NCBI GenBank assembly: GCA_964627305.1
Contig: CAZVHP010000010.1
Span: 1-64,000 of the forward strand
Reading direction: 5' to 3'
DNA length: 64,000 nt
Source of the DNA: WJKG01 sp964627305
GTDB lineage: Bacteria; Zixibacteria; MSB-5A5; GN15; FEB-12
Below are positions 25,685 through 34,706 of this stretch, piece after piece. The position numbers and the translations under genes are program-made. Numbering within the stretch: the stretch's first letter is position 1; the number at the start of each line of letters is the position of its first letter. Below the pieces are notes generated by a model, which worked only from the letters and a program-made list of their open reading frames with translations, searched no databases and was not told where the DNA came from.

Positions 25685-27805
25685 TCAACGAAGACCGAGT
25701 TGCGGCGAAGCCATCCTCTCCAGGGCCTCCAGGATCATCCCTTCCGTGAGAAGCTCCGGCAGAATGACTGCCTCGGCCGACGGATCTGCCGGATACAGCA
25801 CATACAGCGGCACGCTGTTGCGGCCGAACTGCGCCAGTGCCCGCGTAATCGTCTCATCACGTGATGTCCAGTCTGCCACTAACGGTGCTACGTTCGCTTG
25901 CCTGAACCTCGTTTCAACCGCCGAGGTGCGCAAAGCAACCCGCTTGTTCACCTGGCAACTGAGGCACCAGGCAGCCGTGAAATCGATAAACACCGGTCTT
26001 CCCTCAGAGCGCAACTGCTCTACCCGCTCCGGTGAGAACGGCTGCCAGAGGTCCGAGTCAGCGAAGCCCTGGCCTCCCGCCGCTGCACCGGTATCGACCG
26101 ACGAGATCCCGGCCGCAACCGAGCCCACAATCAGCAGCATCGCCACCACGTAGCCGGCCCGTCGCGCTGGTGTTCCCCTCGTCAGCGTCGTGTACCGCCC
26201 CAGTATCCAACCCGCAATACCGAGTATCAGCAGCACCCCCATTAGAATCACCACCCCGTCCGAACCAGTCTGCATCCCCAGCACCCACGCCAGCCATACA
26301 ACTGTAGCCATCAGCACAAACCCCAGCGCCTGTTTCAATGTCTCCATCCATGCGCCCGGCCGTGGCACAAAGCGCAAGAGTGAGGGAGAGGCCGAAAGCA
26401 CCAGATAGGGCGCCGCCATGCCCAGCCCAAGAAAGGTGAAGATCAGAAGCGCCCCCCACCACGGCTGACTGAGCGAGAAGCCCAGTGCCGACCCCATGAA
26501 CGGGGCCGTGCAGGGAGTCGCGACCACCGTGGCCGTCACACCGGCGATGAACGACCCGGTACCCCCTCCCTTGCCGACACTGCTTGAACCGAGACCAGTC
26601 AACGAATTGCCAACCTCGAATACTCCGAACAGATTCAGCCCGAAAAGGAACATGAAGCCTGAGAGCACTATCAAAAACGCCGGTGACTGCAACTGAAATC
26701 CCCACCCCAGTTGCTGCCCGCCGGCCTGAAGAATCAGCAATGAACCCGCCAGCACCCAGAAGCTCACCAGAACACCACCCGTGAACAACAAGCCGTGCCC
26801 CAAAGCGCTTTGGCCCTCCCCGGCCTGCCTGACGAAACTGAGCACCTTAAGTGACAACACCGGCAGTACGCACGGCATCAGGTTCAGTATCATTCCACCC
26901 AGGAACGCAAGCAGCAGGGCCTGCCACAACGTGGTGGCGGTGTTGGTCGCAACAGGACGCACCTCCGATACTACGCCGGCGCTGATCTCAATCGGCGCGA
27001 ACTGCACTGGCGATGCGTCGTCTATCGGCGAGTAGACAATCCCCTCGATAACGGACGGCCTTTCAAGGCTGTGACGAGATCGCGGGATCTCAATCGCAAA
27101 ACCATTGTCGCTTCGTGATACCTTTTGCGATGCCGAATTGACGATGAGTTTCTGGTCATACGGCAAGAACAGCAGCGAATCCGGCCACGGACCAGTCATC
27201 GAGGCGTGTGTCACCCGAACACGTATCGAGCGGTCGTCCGCCTCAGCCACCGAGTGCCAACGGTGGTCAGTCATCGGCACCGAAGCAAGCGTCTGTTCAA
27301 ACACCGCCACCTGAGTGGAGTCAGCAACAGCGTTCTCGGCAACCGGCAACCGCAGCGCCAGTTCCGCACTTCCCGGAATGCACTCAACCTTGCACACCAG
27401 CCAGTCGACAACAGCAGCAATCGTCACCTCTTGCCCCGGCTTGAGCCCCTCGGCAGGGGAGATCAGTACTGGCAGAATCACCTCATCGTGATAACCATAA
27501 CTTATCAGCGGCGGTACCTCGAACCGCTGTGGAACCGGCCACTGTATGGCCGAGGCTTCAAACTTGTCCGGCAGGCGCCACTTGATGACAGGCGCAAGAC
27601 CGGCATCGCCTGGATTCCGCCAATAGACATGCCAGTGCTCGTCCAGGATCAGCCGCACACCCACCATGAAGGGCCGACCGGGCTGGATTGCCTGCGACGG
27701 CGTAATGAGCTCCGCCTGCACATGCCCGAATCGAACCGGCTCGGCATGGCAGAACCCGGTGAGCAGCGCAATGATGACTACTATGATACCGGCCAATCGA
27801 GTCAT
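25685..27805 (-). CDS. DsbD/ScsB-like transmembrane thiol-disulfide reductase
   Basis: Transfers electrons from cytoplasmic thioredoxin to periplasmic thiol proteins. The 706-residue protein has a signal peptide, an N-terminal periplasmic domain of the DsbC-corrector/ScsB type (about residues 25-270, containing HWHVYWRNPGDAG), and a central eight-helix DsbD-like membrane domain with MPCVLPVLSLK and TPCTAPFMG, the two motifs holding the membrane Cys pair. A C-terminal thioredoxin domain has WCLSC as its CxxC site (about residue 632). The ATG at 27805 is chosen because the signal peptide begins there. The redoxin downstream, and the copper operon upstream in the other direction, make a role in periplasmic thiol or copper stress plausible. 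Confidence 0.9.
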   Translation of the reverse strand: MTRLAGIIVVIIALLTGFCHAEPVRFGHVQAELITPSQAIQPGRPFMVGVRLILDEHWHVYWRNPGDAGLAPVIKWRLPDKFEASAIQWPVPQRFEVPPLISYGYHDEVILPVLISPAEGLKPGQEVTIAAVVDWLVCKVECIPGSAELALRLPVAENAVADSTQVAVFEQTLASVPMTDHRWHSVAEADDRSIRVRVTHASMTGPWPDSLLFLPYDQKLIVNSASQKVSRSDNGFAIEIPRSRHSLERPSVIEGIVYSPIDDASPVQFAPIEISAGVVSEVRPVATNTATTLWQALLLAFLGGMILNLMPCVLPVLSLKVLSFVRQAGEGQSALGHGLLFTGGVLVSFWVLAGSLLILQAGGQQLGWGFQLQSPAFLIVLSGFMFLFGLNLFGVFEVGNSLTGLGSSSVGKGGGTGSFIAGVTATVVATPCTAPFMGSALGFSLSQPWWGALLIFTFLGLGMAAPYLVLSASPSLLRFVPRPGAWMETLKQALGFVLMATVVWLAWVLGMQTGSDGVVILMGVLLILGIAGWILGRYTTLTRGTPARRAGYVVAMLLIVGSVAAGISSVDTGAAAGGQGFADSDLWQPFSPERVEQLRSEGRPVFIDFTAAWCLSCQVNKRVALRTSAVETRFRQANVAPLVADWTSRDETITRALAQFGRNSVPLYVLYPADPSAEAVILPELLTEGMILEALERMASPQLGLR

Positions 27806-28012
27806 ATTATGATTCAATCTGTCTGCTTTCCGGTCAGGGGCGTCGAGATCACCCCGCGACCGCCCCACATCTAATGAGGGACATATCTTATCCACTTTGT
27901 TAGCTCCTTGAACACGCCACCCACGCAGGAGTTCCGGCCGCCATGAATCCCTCACCCGGCACCCGTCTGTCCGGACCGCTCAACGTGTTGCAAGAAAATG
28001 GGATAAGACCCC

Positions 28013-28024
28013 AGCAGGCCTGCT
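28013..28024. promoter_or_regulatory. 12-bp perfect palindrome ahead of the copper operon
   Basis: AGCAGGCCTGCT is a perfect palindrome in the 282-bp divergent gap between the DsbD-like gene and the Cys-rich gene, 63 bp ahead of the latter. It could be an operator for a metal regulator, but it does not match the usual CueR box. No good -35/-10 pair was found next to it. Confidence 0.3.
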
Positions 28025-28087
28025 TCGTGCCATCGGGGTCGGTGTCCCGCTCGGGCGGAACCATTCCGGCTGCCACGTGTTTACTGA

Positions 28088-28528
28088 ATGATGAGTTCAT
28101 TCGGAAGATACATTCCCCGCCGACGGCGCCTTCGGACTTTCCTCAGGACTGCTCTGGCTTGTCTGTTCCTGATTGCCCAGGCGGTAGCCTTTGTGCCCGC
28201 ATCTGCCCTGACCGCAGCGCCTGATTGTGCGTGCTGCTGCGCGTGTTGTAGCCAGGGCGATGACCAAGGTGGCGAAAACCCCTCGACCGCACTCACCGGC
28301 CGCTGCGGGTGCAGTGTCGATACTCCCGTTCCGCTGACTCCAATGCCGGTTGAATCGCTGGCACCGGCCGCCAAACCGGCGCTCCATACTAGTGCTGCTG
28401 TCGAGGCGAGGATCTCAGAACAGGGTCCCATCCCCTCCGACAACTACGCCTGGCGTTTCGCGGATCGATCGCCGCCCGTTCACGGGATTACTCCGATCTT
28501 CCTGCTCTGCCACTCCTTTCTGATTTAG
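28088..28528 (+). CDS. Small secreted Cys-rich protein preceding cus operon
   Basis: A predicted 146-residue protein with a twin-basic N-terminus, a signal peptide (TALACLFLIAQAVAFVPASA) and, right after cleavage, a dense cysteine cluster CACCCACC followed by a CGC pair. The rest is Pro/Ala-rich and ends in a hydrophobic PIFLLCHSFLI. Small proteins with a similar layout often sit just ahead of CusCBA-like operons and are assumed to bind copper in the periplasm; that is inference. The start may be 28088 or the next ATG at 28091. It lies 100 bp upstream of the outer membrane component. The lack of a clear Shine-Dalgarno and of a named family keeps confidence moderate. Confidence 0.6.
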   Translation: MMSSFGRYIPRRRRLRTFLRTALACLFLIAQAVAFVPASALTAAPDCACCCACCSQGDDQGGENPSTALTGRCGCSVDTPVPLTPMPVESLAPAAKPALHTSAAVEARISEQGPIPSDNYAWRFADRSPPVHGITPIFLLCHSFLI

Positions 28529-28629
28529 ACTCAACCCCAACATCATAGTGATCTAACCGGACCTGATCGCCGCTGTTGCGGCGGTGGTCTGACGTACGAA
28601 CCTCTCTATTCCATTCCTGGAGGTATTCT

Positions 28630-29910
28630 ATGAATTGGGGAATGACCATCCGGTTGCTGGCGTGCTGTTTGCTGTCGGCTGCTCTCGCCTTGCCGGCGCA
28701 GGCCGAACCGGAACCGCTCAAAATACTGATTAACAAGGCGCTTGAGCGCAACCCGGAGCTGCAGTCGCTGCGGCTTCAGGCACAATCGGCCATGCTCTCG
28801 GCCCGGGCCGCGGGAGCGTTGCCCGATCCCCAGCTTTCCCTGGGGGTCATGAATCTGCCGCATTCATCGCTGTCACTCGATGAATCGCCGATGTCCAGTA
28901 TCAAGCTCGGTGTCTCGCAGGTGATCCCCTGGCCCGGCAAGCTGTCCGGGCGGTCACAGGTGGCCGACTTGCAGGCCCGCATGACTCAGCAGTCAGTCGA
29001 ACAGGCCGCCAATCGAATCCGGCGCGAGGTTACCTCGCGGTACTACGACTACGCATTCTGGACCGAAGGCACCAAAGTCCTCGAGGAAAACCTCGTGTTG
29101 ACCGAGGCGCTGATCGAGGTTACCCGCACGCGCTGGGCCAATGGTGAGGCTGCCATGCAGGAAGTGCTGCGCTCCCAGAACGCGCGTGACCGCCTTCTCA
29201 ACCGCATGCGTATGTTCGAGCAGTCAGCCAAGACCGCCCTGCTGGAACTGCAGCGTCTTACCAATGATACCGCAACCGCAATTGCGGCCGACAACATCGG
29301 GCTGCGGGCAATCGAAGCCGACACGACCCTGACAAACGTCACGGCGGTGCAACACAATCCGGCCCTGCTTCAGGCCGATCTTGGCCTTCAGAAGGCTCAG
29401 GCCAGTCATCGTCTGGCCAAGTCCGATTACTGGCCCAATATTATGCTTGGCATCGACTACAGCTTCCGAAGAGACATCCCGATGGATCCCGTCGGCGGGG
29501 AAGACTTCCTCTCCTTCCATGTTGGCGTAAGCCTCCCGCTGTGGTTCTTCAACAGCCAGCGCCATCGCTCGGCCGCAGCCGAGGTGGCGGTGGCCTCCTC
29601 CCGGTCGTATCAGCGAGCTGTTCAAATCCGCCTTGATCAGCACCTCAGGGACATCCGGCAGACCCAGGAGTCTTTGGCGGAGAACATCACCAGATACAAC
29701 ACCGCCATTCTGCCGCAGTCGAAAGCCGCCTTTGAGTCGGCTCAGGCTGCCTGGCAGGTGGGACAGATCGATTTCGATGCCCTCCTTGCCACGCAATTCG
29801 AATGGCTTCACGCGCAGTTAGAGCGTCTGGAGCTGCTGCGTAACTACTACCACAAGCTGGCCGAACTCAATGAAGTCCTCGGCCACGATCATACAGGGAA
29901 CTCGCTATGA
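28630..29910 (+). CDS. TolC-family outer membrane efflux channel (CusC/CzcC type)
   Basis: Outer-membrane duct of the heavy-metal RND system. The 426-residue protein has a signal peptide ending at ALPAQA and two OEP-like helical repeats. The helix-rich sequence contains NPELQSLRLQAQSA, typical of the first repeat, and NPALLQADLGLQKAQASHRLAKSDYWPNI-like sequence in the second. The ATG at 28630 has GGAGG 8 bases upstream. The stop overlaps the adaptor start by ATGA, so the three pump genes are coupled. Confidence 0.9.
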   Translation: MNWGMTIRLLACCLLSAALALPAQAEPEPLKILINKALERNPELQSLRLQAQSAMLSARAAGALPDPQLSLGVMNLPHSSLSLDESPMSSIKLGVSQVIPWPGKLSGRSQVADLQARMTQQSVEQAANRIRREVTSRYYDYAFWTEGTKVLEENLVLTEALIEVTRTRWANGEAAMQEVLRSQNARDRLLNRMRMFEQSAKTALLELQRLTNDTATAIAADNIGLRAIEADTTLTNVTAVQHNPALLQADLGLQKAQASHRLAKSDYWPNIMLGIDYSFRRDIPMDPVGGEDFLSFHVGVSLPLWFFNSQRHRSAAAEVAVASSRSYQRAVQIRLDQHLRDIRQTQESLAENITRYNTAILPQSKAAFESAQAAWQVGQIDFDALLATQFEWLHAQLERLELLRNYYHKLAELNEVLGHDHTGNSL

Positions 29911-31427
29911 AAACCACACTCATCGCAATAATCTCTCTGCTGGTCGGACTCGTCATCGGCTGGATGCTTCTCGATGGATCCGCCTCATCCGGAGCCGCCA
30001 CCACCGGCACTGGCGAGCAGACAAAGAATCAGCAGTACACCTGCGGCATGCATCCGGAGATCGTCTCTGACGAACCCGGTGTGTGCCCGATCTGCAACAT
30101 GAACCTCACTCCCAAAAGAGACGCCGGCTCGTCTGCCGGCAGCGTCGCCATCGACCCTGTCACCCGGCAGAATATGGGTTTGGTTACCGTGGAGGCGACC
30201 TATCACCACATCGAGCGCACCGTGCGTGCCTTCGGACGAGTCGCCGTTCGCGACCCAAACCGCCACAACATCAACGTCAAAGTCAACGGCTGGGTGGAAC
30301 GTCTCTTCGTCAACGAGCCGGGTGAGCAGGTGTTCCAGGGCCAGCCGCTGTTGGAGCTGTACGCCCCCCGCCTGGTGGCTGCTCAGCGAGAGTACCTCAT
30401 CGCCTCGCGGGCAACAGGTCCACACATGCCGGCTCTCGTCACGGCCGCCAGGGACCGGCTGCGCAACTACGATATCTCCGAAGACCAGATCGAGCGCTTG
30501 CTGTCCGAGGGGGATGCCGCTCGCACGATGACCATTCGGTCACCAGTTAGCGGGTTCGTCGTCACAAAGCTGGTCAATCAGGGTGATCACCTGTCGCCGG
30601 GTCGTGACCTGTACGAAGTAGTCGACCTTTCGACTGTCTGGGTGACGGCCCATGTGTACGAGCAGGATGCTCCCCACGTCGCAGTAGGGCAATCCGCCGT
30701 TGTCCGCTTTCCAAGACTGCCGGGGAGTGACTATGTGGGCCGGGTGGAGTATGTGTCGCCCTTCCTCGTCGACAAGCGCCAGCTCGAAATCCGGGTCACG
30801 CTGGACAACCACGACCTGATGCTCAGGCCGCAGATGTATGCCGAGGTGACACTGATTTCGGAACTACCCGCCGAGCAGCTTGTCATTCCTCGCCAAAGTA
30901 TCATCAACTCCGGTGTCAAAGAGATCGTGTACGTCGCGACCGCTGAGGGTTCCTATGAACCACGCCGTGTGACAACCGGTGTTATCGGCGACAACGACAT
31001 GATCCAGGTGGTCTCCGGGTTGCAGGCAGGGGAGAGGGTCGTTGCCTCCGGACAGTTCTTGCTGGACTCGGAATCACGGCTGGGTGAGTCCCTCGGAGCT
31101 CATGCACACGGCAGCCACGGACAGGACACAGATCAATCGACCGCCCGTGCCGCACCAGGCAGCTCTCACTCCGACCACCAACATGACGCCGATCCCTACA
31201 ACATCCACACCTGCCCCATGCCGGAGCATTTCCATGTGCTCACCTATGGCCCGGGGACCTGCCCCGAATGCGGCATGGACCTTGTGCCCACCGGACAGAC
31301 CGGCAACACTGAGGTCTACGTTTGTCCCATGCCCCAATGTCGTGTCGCTGAGTCAGAACCCGGAACCTGTCCCGTCTGCAACATGCACCTGATGAAGTAC
31401 GAACCGGAGACTGACCATGCTCAATAA
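29907..31427 (+). CDS. CusB-type adaptor with three heavy-metal-binding modules
   Basis: Periplasmic adaptor of a copper/silver RND efflux system, 506 residues. An N-terminal membrane anchor is followed by a heavy-metal-binding motif YTCGMHPEIVSDEPGVCPIC (residues 44-63). Then come the CusB-like barrel, lipoyl and hairpin domains (about 80-390), a His-rich linker (HAHGSHGQD, SHSDHQHD), and two further modules: TCPMPEHFHV...CPECGM (about 435-459) and VCPMPQC...CPVCNM (about 471-495). Most relatives carry one such module. These Cys/Met/His-rich sites probably load Cu(I) or Ag(I) onto the pump. It overlaps cusC by 4 bp and cusA by 11 bp. Confidence 0.92.
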   Translation: MKTTLIAIISLLVGLVIGWMLLDGSASSGAATTGTGEQTKNQQYTCGMHPEIVSDEPGVCPICNMNLTPKRDAGSSAGSVAIDPVTRQNMGLVTVEATYHHIERTVRAFGRVAVRDPNRHNINVKVNGWVERLFVNEPGEQVFQGQPLLELYAPRLVAAQREYLIASRATGPHMPALVTAARDRLRNYDISEDQIERLLSEGDAARTMTIRSPVSGFVVTKLVNQGDHLSPGRDLYEVVDLSTVWVTAHVYEQDAPHVAVGQSAVVRFPRLPGSDYVGRVEYVSPFLVDKRQLEIRVTLDNHDLMLRPQMYAEVTLISELPAEQLVIPRQSIINSGVKEIVYVATAEGSYEPRRVTTGVIGDNDMIQVVSGLQAGERVVASGQFLLDSESRLGESLGAHAHGSHGQDTDQSTARAAPGSSHSDHQHDADPYNIHTCPMPEHFHVLTYGPGTCPECGMDLVPTGQTGNTEVYVCPMPQCRVAESEPGTCPVCNMHLMKYEPETDHAQ

Positions 31428-34400
31428 ACTGATCGAACTCTCCGTGCGGCACCGCTGGATGGTGTTGATGGCCACAGTTATTGCCCTTCTGGCGGGATGG
31501 TGGGCCGCGGACAATATCGCAGTCGATGCCATTCCCGATCTCTCCGACGTGCAGGTCATCATTCAGACCGAGTACACCGGTCAGCCACCACAGGTCGTCG
31601 AGGATCAGGTCACCTATCCCTTGTCGACCGCCATGCTGGCCGTTCCGGGTGCCCAAAGCGTTCGCGGCTTCTCATATTTTGGTCTGTCATTCGTCTACGT
31701 CATCTTCGAGGACGGCACCGACATCTACTGGGCGCGAAGCCGCGTCCTCGAGTACCTGTCGCAGGTGGGCGGGCGACTGCCCACCGGCGTCATTCCGCGG
31801 CTCGGCCCCGATGCAACGGGCGTAGGCTGGGTATACCAATACGCCCTGGTCGACTCCAGTGGCCGGCACTCGCTGGCTGACCTCCGCTCAATCCAGGACT
31901 GGTTTCTCAAGTACGAGTTGTCCTCGCTCGATGGTGTCTCCGAGGTCGCCTCGGTCGGCGGTTTTGTGCGTCAGTACCAGGTCGAGGTCGACCCACGGAA
32001 GCTCGACTATTACGATATCCCGCTCGACCATGTCATCATGGCCGTCAGGCAGGCCTCCAACGCTGTCGGCGGCCGCCTGATCGAGTTGGGCGAGACAGAG
32101 TTCATGGTGCGCAACCAGGCCTACATCGGCGATCTCGAAGACCTGCGCACTACACCTGTCCACACACCCAAAGGCGGCCCGCCAGTCCTCCTGTCATCAG
32201 TCGCACATGTCCAACTCGGACCGGAGATTCGACGCGGGCTGGCCGAACTCGATGGAAAAGGGGAGACGGTCGGCGGCATCGTGGTCATACGCTATGGCGA
32301 CAACGCCCGCGAGGTGATCCGCCGCGTCAAGGAGAAGATAGCCTCCCTTGCAGGCGGGCTTCCCGAGGGCGTCCACATCGTACCCGTCTACGATCGTTCT
32401 GAATTGATTGATCGCGCTACCAGCAATCTGCGCGACACCCTCATCAAGGAAATCCTCATTGTCGTCCTGATTACACTGCTGTTCCTGCTGCACGTGCGTT
32501 CGACCCTGATCGCCGTTATCACCCTGCCGGTCGGTGTCGGCTTGTCATTGCTGACCATGCACCTGCTGGGGATCAATGCCAACATCATGTCTTTGGGGGG
32601 AATCGCCATCGCCATCGGAGTCATGGTCGATGCCTCCGTCGTCATGGTTGAGAACGCCCACAAACACATGGAGCGCGACTCTGAGGGGAAAACCCATACT
32701 CAGGTCGTGCTCGAGGCCGCTCGTGAGGTCGGCCCTGCCCTGTTCTTCTCTCTGTTGATTATCACCGTATCGTTCCTGCCGGTACTCGTACTGCAGGGGC
32801 AGTCGGGACGGCTGTTCAGTCCGCTGGCCTACACCAAGACCTTCGCGATGGCAGCTTCGGCGCTGCTCTCTGTTACTGTCATTCCTGCTCTTGTGGCCCT
32901 GTTTCTGAAGGGCACGATTCGCCCCGAGTCCAGAAACCCCGTCTCACGCCTCGCCATCGGTCTGTACCGACCGGTGATCGCCTTCGTTCTGCGTCGCAAG
33001 GCGCTGGTCCTGATCGCAGCGGCCGTCATCATGGCCGTGACCATCCTGCCGCTACTGCAGGTCGGCTCCGAGTTCATGCCGCCGCTCTATGAGGGAGACC
33101 TGCTCTATATGCCGACCACTCTGCCCGGGATTTCCATAGAGAAGGCCAGGGAACTGCTCCAGCAGACCGATCGCATCATTGCCTCCTTCCCTGAGGTCGA
33201 GCGCGTCTTCGGGAAAGCCGGACGGGCCGAGACCGCTACCGACCCCGCCCCCCTGACCATGCTCGAAACTACCATCATGCTCAAACCACAGGACCAGTGG
33301 CGACGCGGTATGACACCGGCGACACTCATCGACTCACTCGATGCCGCCATTCAGTTCCCCGGTCTGACCAACGCCTGGACCATGCCGATCCGCACCCGGA
33401 TCGACATGCTGGAGACCGGCATCAAAACGCCGGTCGGCATCAAGGTCATGGGCCCGAATCTGGACAGCCTCGCCGCCATTGCCCAGCGTGTGGAGGCCAG
33501 CGTCAAGGACCTCCCCGGGATACGCTCTGTGTATGCAGAACGCATTACAGGCGGCAATTACCTCGATATCGATATCGATCGCTTCCTGGCGGCCGCCTAC
33601 GGCCTGACGGTCGGCGATATCCAACGGGTCATCAGCTCCGCTGTCGGTGGCATGAATGTCGCCCACAACATTGAGGGACGCGAACGCTACCCCATCAACG
33701 TGCGTTATCCGCGAGAGCTCCGCGATGATCCCCAGGCCCTGCGCAATGTACTGATCAGCACGCCCACCGGCGGTCAGGTTCCCCTTGGACAGGTAGCCGA
33801 TCTGCGCTTCGCCAAGGGGGCCGCCATGATCAAGACCGAAAACGCCCGCCCCACCGCCTGGGTCTTCGTCGATATCACAGGAGTCGATGTCGGCTCCTTT
33901 GTCCGGATGGCCCGTGAGCGCGTAGACGCCCACATCGAACTGCCGCCCAACTACTCAATCGTGTGGTCCGGCCAGTATCAGAATATGCAGGAAGTGGCAG
34001 AGAAGCTCAGAGTCATCGTGCCACTGACCATTTTCGTCATCTTCTTGTTGCTGTACATTCACTTCAAGAACCTGACAGACTGCCTGATTGTCATGCTCTC
34101 GCTCCCCTTTGCTTTGGTCGGCGGCGTGTGGCTGTTCTACCTGTACGGCTTCAACTCCTCGGTTGCCGTCTATGTCGGCTTCATCGCCCTGGCCGGCCTG
34201 GCCGCCGAAACCGGCGTGGTTATGCTCGTCTACCTCGAAGAGGCCGTCAATCGCTACCGTCGGGAGGGTCGCCTGCGAACCCGAGAGCAACTGGCCGCCG
34301 CTGTCAGCGAAGGAGCGGTTGAGCGTGTTCGCCCGAAACTCATGACGGTGGCAACAACCATCATAGCCCTGCTGCCCGTCTTGCTCGGGCACGGTGCCGG

Positions 34401-34530
34401 CTCCGAGGTCATGCAGCGCATCGCCGCTCCCATGGTCGGTGGGCTGATTTCCTCGACTATCCTCACCCTGGTTATCGTCCCGGCGCTGTTCTATCTGACC
34501 AAGCTGCCCCTGATCCGATCGCAGGGATAA
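31417..34530 (+). CDS. cusA: Heavy-metal RND permease, CusA (Cu+/Ag+) type
   Basis: Inner-membrane, proton-driven pump exporting metal from periplasm and cytoplasm, 1037 residues with the family layout of 12 helices and two periplasmic loops. Helix 4 reads INANIMSLGGIAIAIGVMVD with Asp405, followed by ASVVMVENAHKHME, the signature of monovalent (Cu+/Ag+) CusA pumps rather than the divalent CzcA group. TMPIRTRIDMLETGIKTP, the region of one of the methionine metal-site residues, is also conserved. Together with the Cys/Met-rich adaptor this supports copper or silver export. It ends the operon, followed by a hairpin. Confidence 0.93.
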   Translation: MLNKLIELSVRHRWMVLMATVIALLAGWWAADNIAVDAIPDLSDVQVIIQTEYTGQPPQVVEDQVTYPLSTAMLAVPGAQSVRGFSYFGLSFVYVIFEDGTDIYWARSRVLEYLSQVGGRLPTGVIPRLGPDATGVGWVYQYALVDSSGRHSLADLRSIQDWFLKYELSSLDGVSEVASVGGFVRQYQVEVDPRKLDYYDIPLDHVIMAVRQASNAVGGRLIELGETEFMVRNQAYIGDLEDLRTTPVHTPKGGPPVLLSSVAHVQLGPEIRRGLAELDGKGETVGGIVVIRYGDNAREVIRRVKEKIASLAGGLPEGVHIVPVYDRSELIDRATSNLRDTLIKEILIVVLITLLFLLHVRSTLIAVITLPVGVGLSLLTMHLLGINANIMSLGGIAIAIGVMVDASVVMVENAHKHMERDSEGKTHTQVVLEAAREVGPALFFSLLIITVSFLPVLVLQGQSGRLFSPLAYTKTFAMAASALLSVTVIPALVALFLKGTIRPESRNPVSRLAIGLYRPVIAFVLRRKALVLIAAAVIMAVTILPLLQVGSEFMPPLYEGDLLYMPTTLPGISIEKARELLQQTDRIIASFPEVERVFGKAGRAETATDPAPLTMLETTIMLKPQDQWRRGMTPATLIDSLDAAIQFPGLTNAWTMPIRTRIDMLETGIKTPVGIKVMGPNLDSLAAIAQRVEASVKDLPGIRSVYAERITGGNYLDIDIDRFLAAAYGLTVGDIQRVISSAVGGMNVAHNIEGRERYPINVRYPRELRDDPQALRNVLISTPTGGQVPLGQVADLRFAKGAAMIKTENARPTAWVFVDITGVDVGSFVRMARERVDAHIELPPNYSIVWSGQYQNMQEVAEKLRVIVPLTIFVIFLLLYIHFKNLTDCLIVMLSLPFALVGGVWLFYLYGFNSSVAVYVGFIALAGLAAETGVVMLVYLEEAVNRYRREGRLRTREQLAAAVSEGAVERVRPKLMTVATTIIALLPVLLGHGAGSEVMQRIAAPMVGGLISSTILTLVIVPALFYLTKLPLIRSQG

Positions 34531-34562
34531 TCCTGCGCCACCATGCCCACATCCGGCGATCA

Positions 34563-34590
34563 AAGGCCCGGCAGACTGCTGCCGGGCCTT
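34563..34590 (+). terminator. Hairpin after cusA
   Basis: A perfect 12-bp stem AAGGCCCGGCAG / CTGCCGGGCCTT with an ACTG loop, 33 bp after the cusA stop. It is not followed by a real T-run, so termination efficiency is uncertain. Confidence 0.6.
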
Positions 34591-34706
34591 CGCATTGCGG
34601 GCAGCAGCAACAGGATTCTGTTGACTGCGGCCCGGCCGAGTGACATATAGCACCGAACAGCCGTCAACCCTGTCGGAGTATGCCCGACCATTCGTCCGGG
34701 AGCAAC

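Noticed and set aside
27943..28224. 93-codon plus-strand frame overlapping the Cys-rich gene
   Set aside because: The 28088 frame has a signal peptide and Cys cluster; this one has neither and overlaps it.
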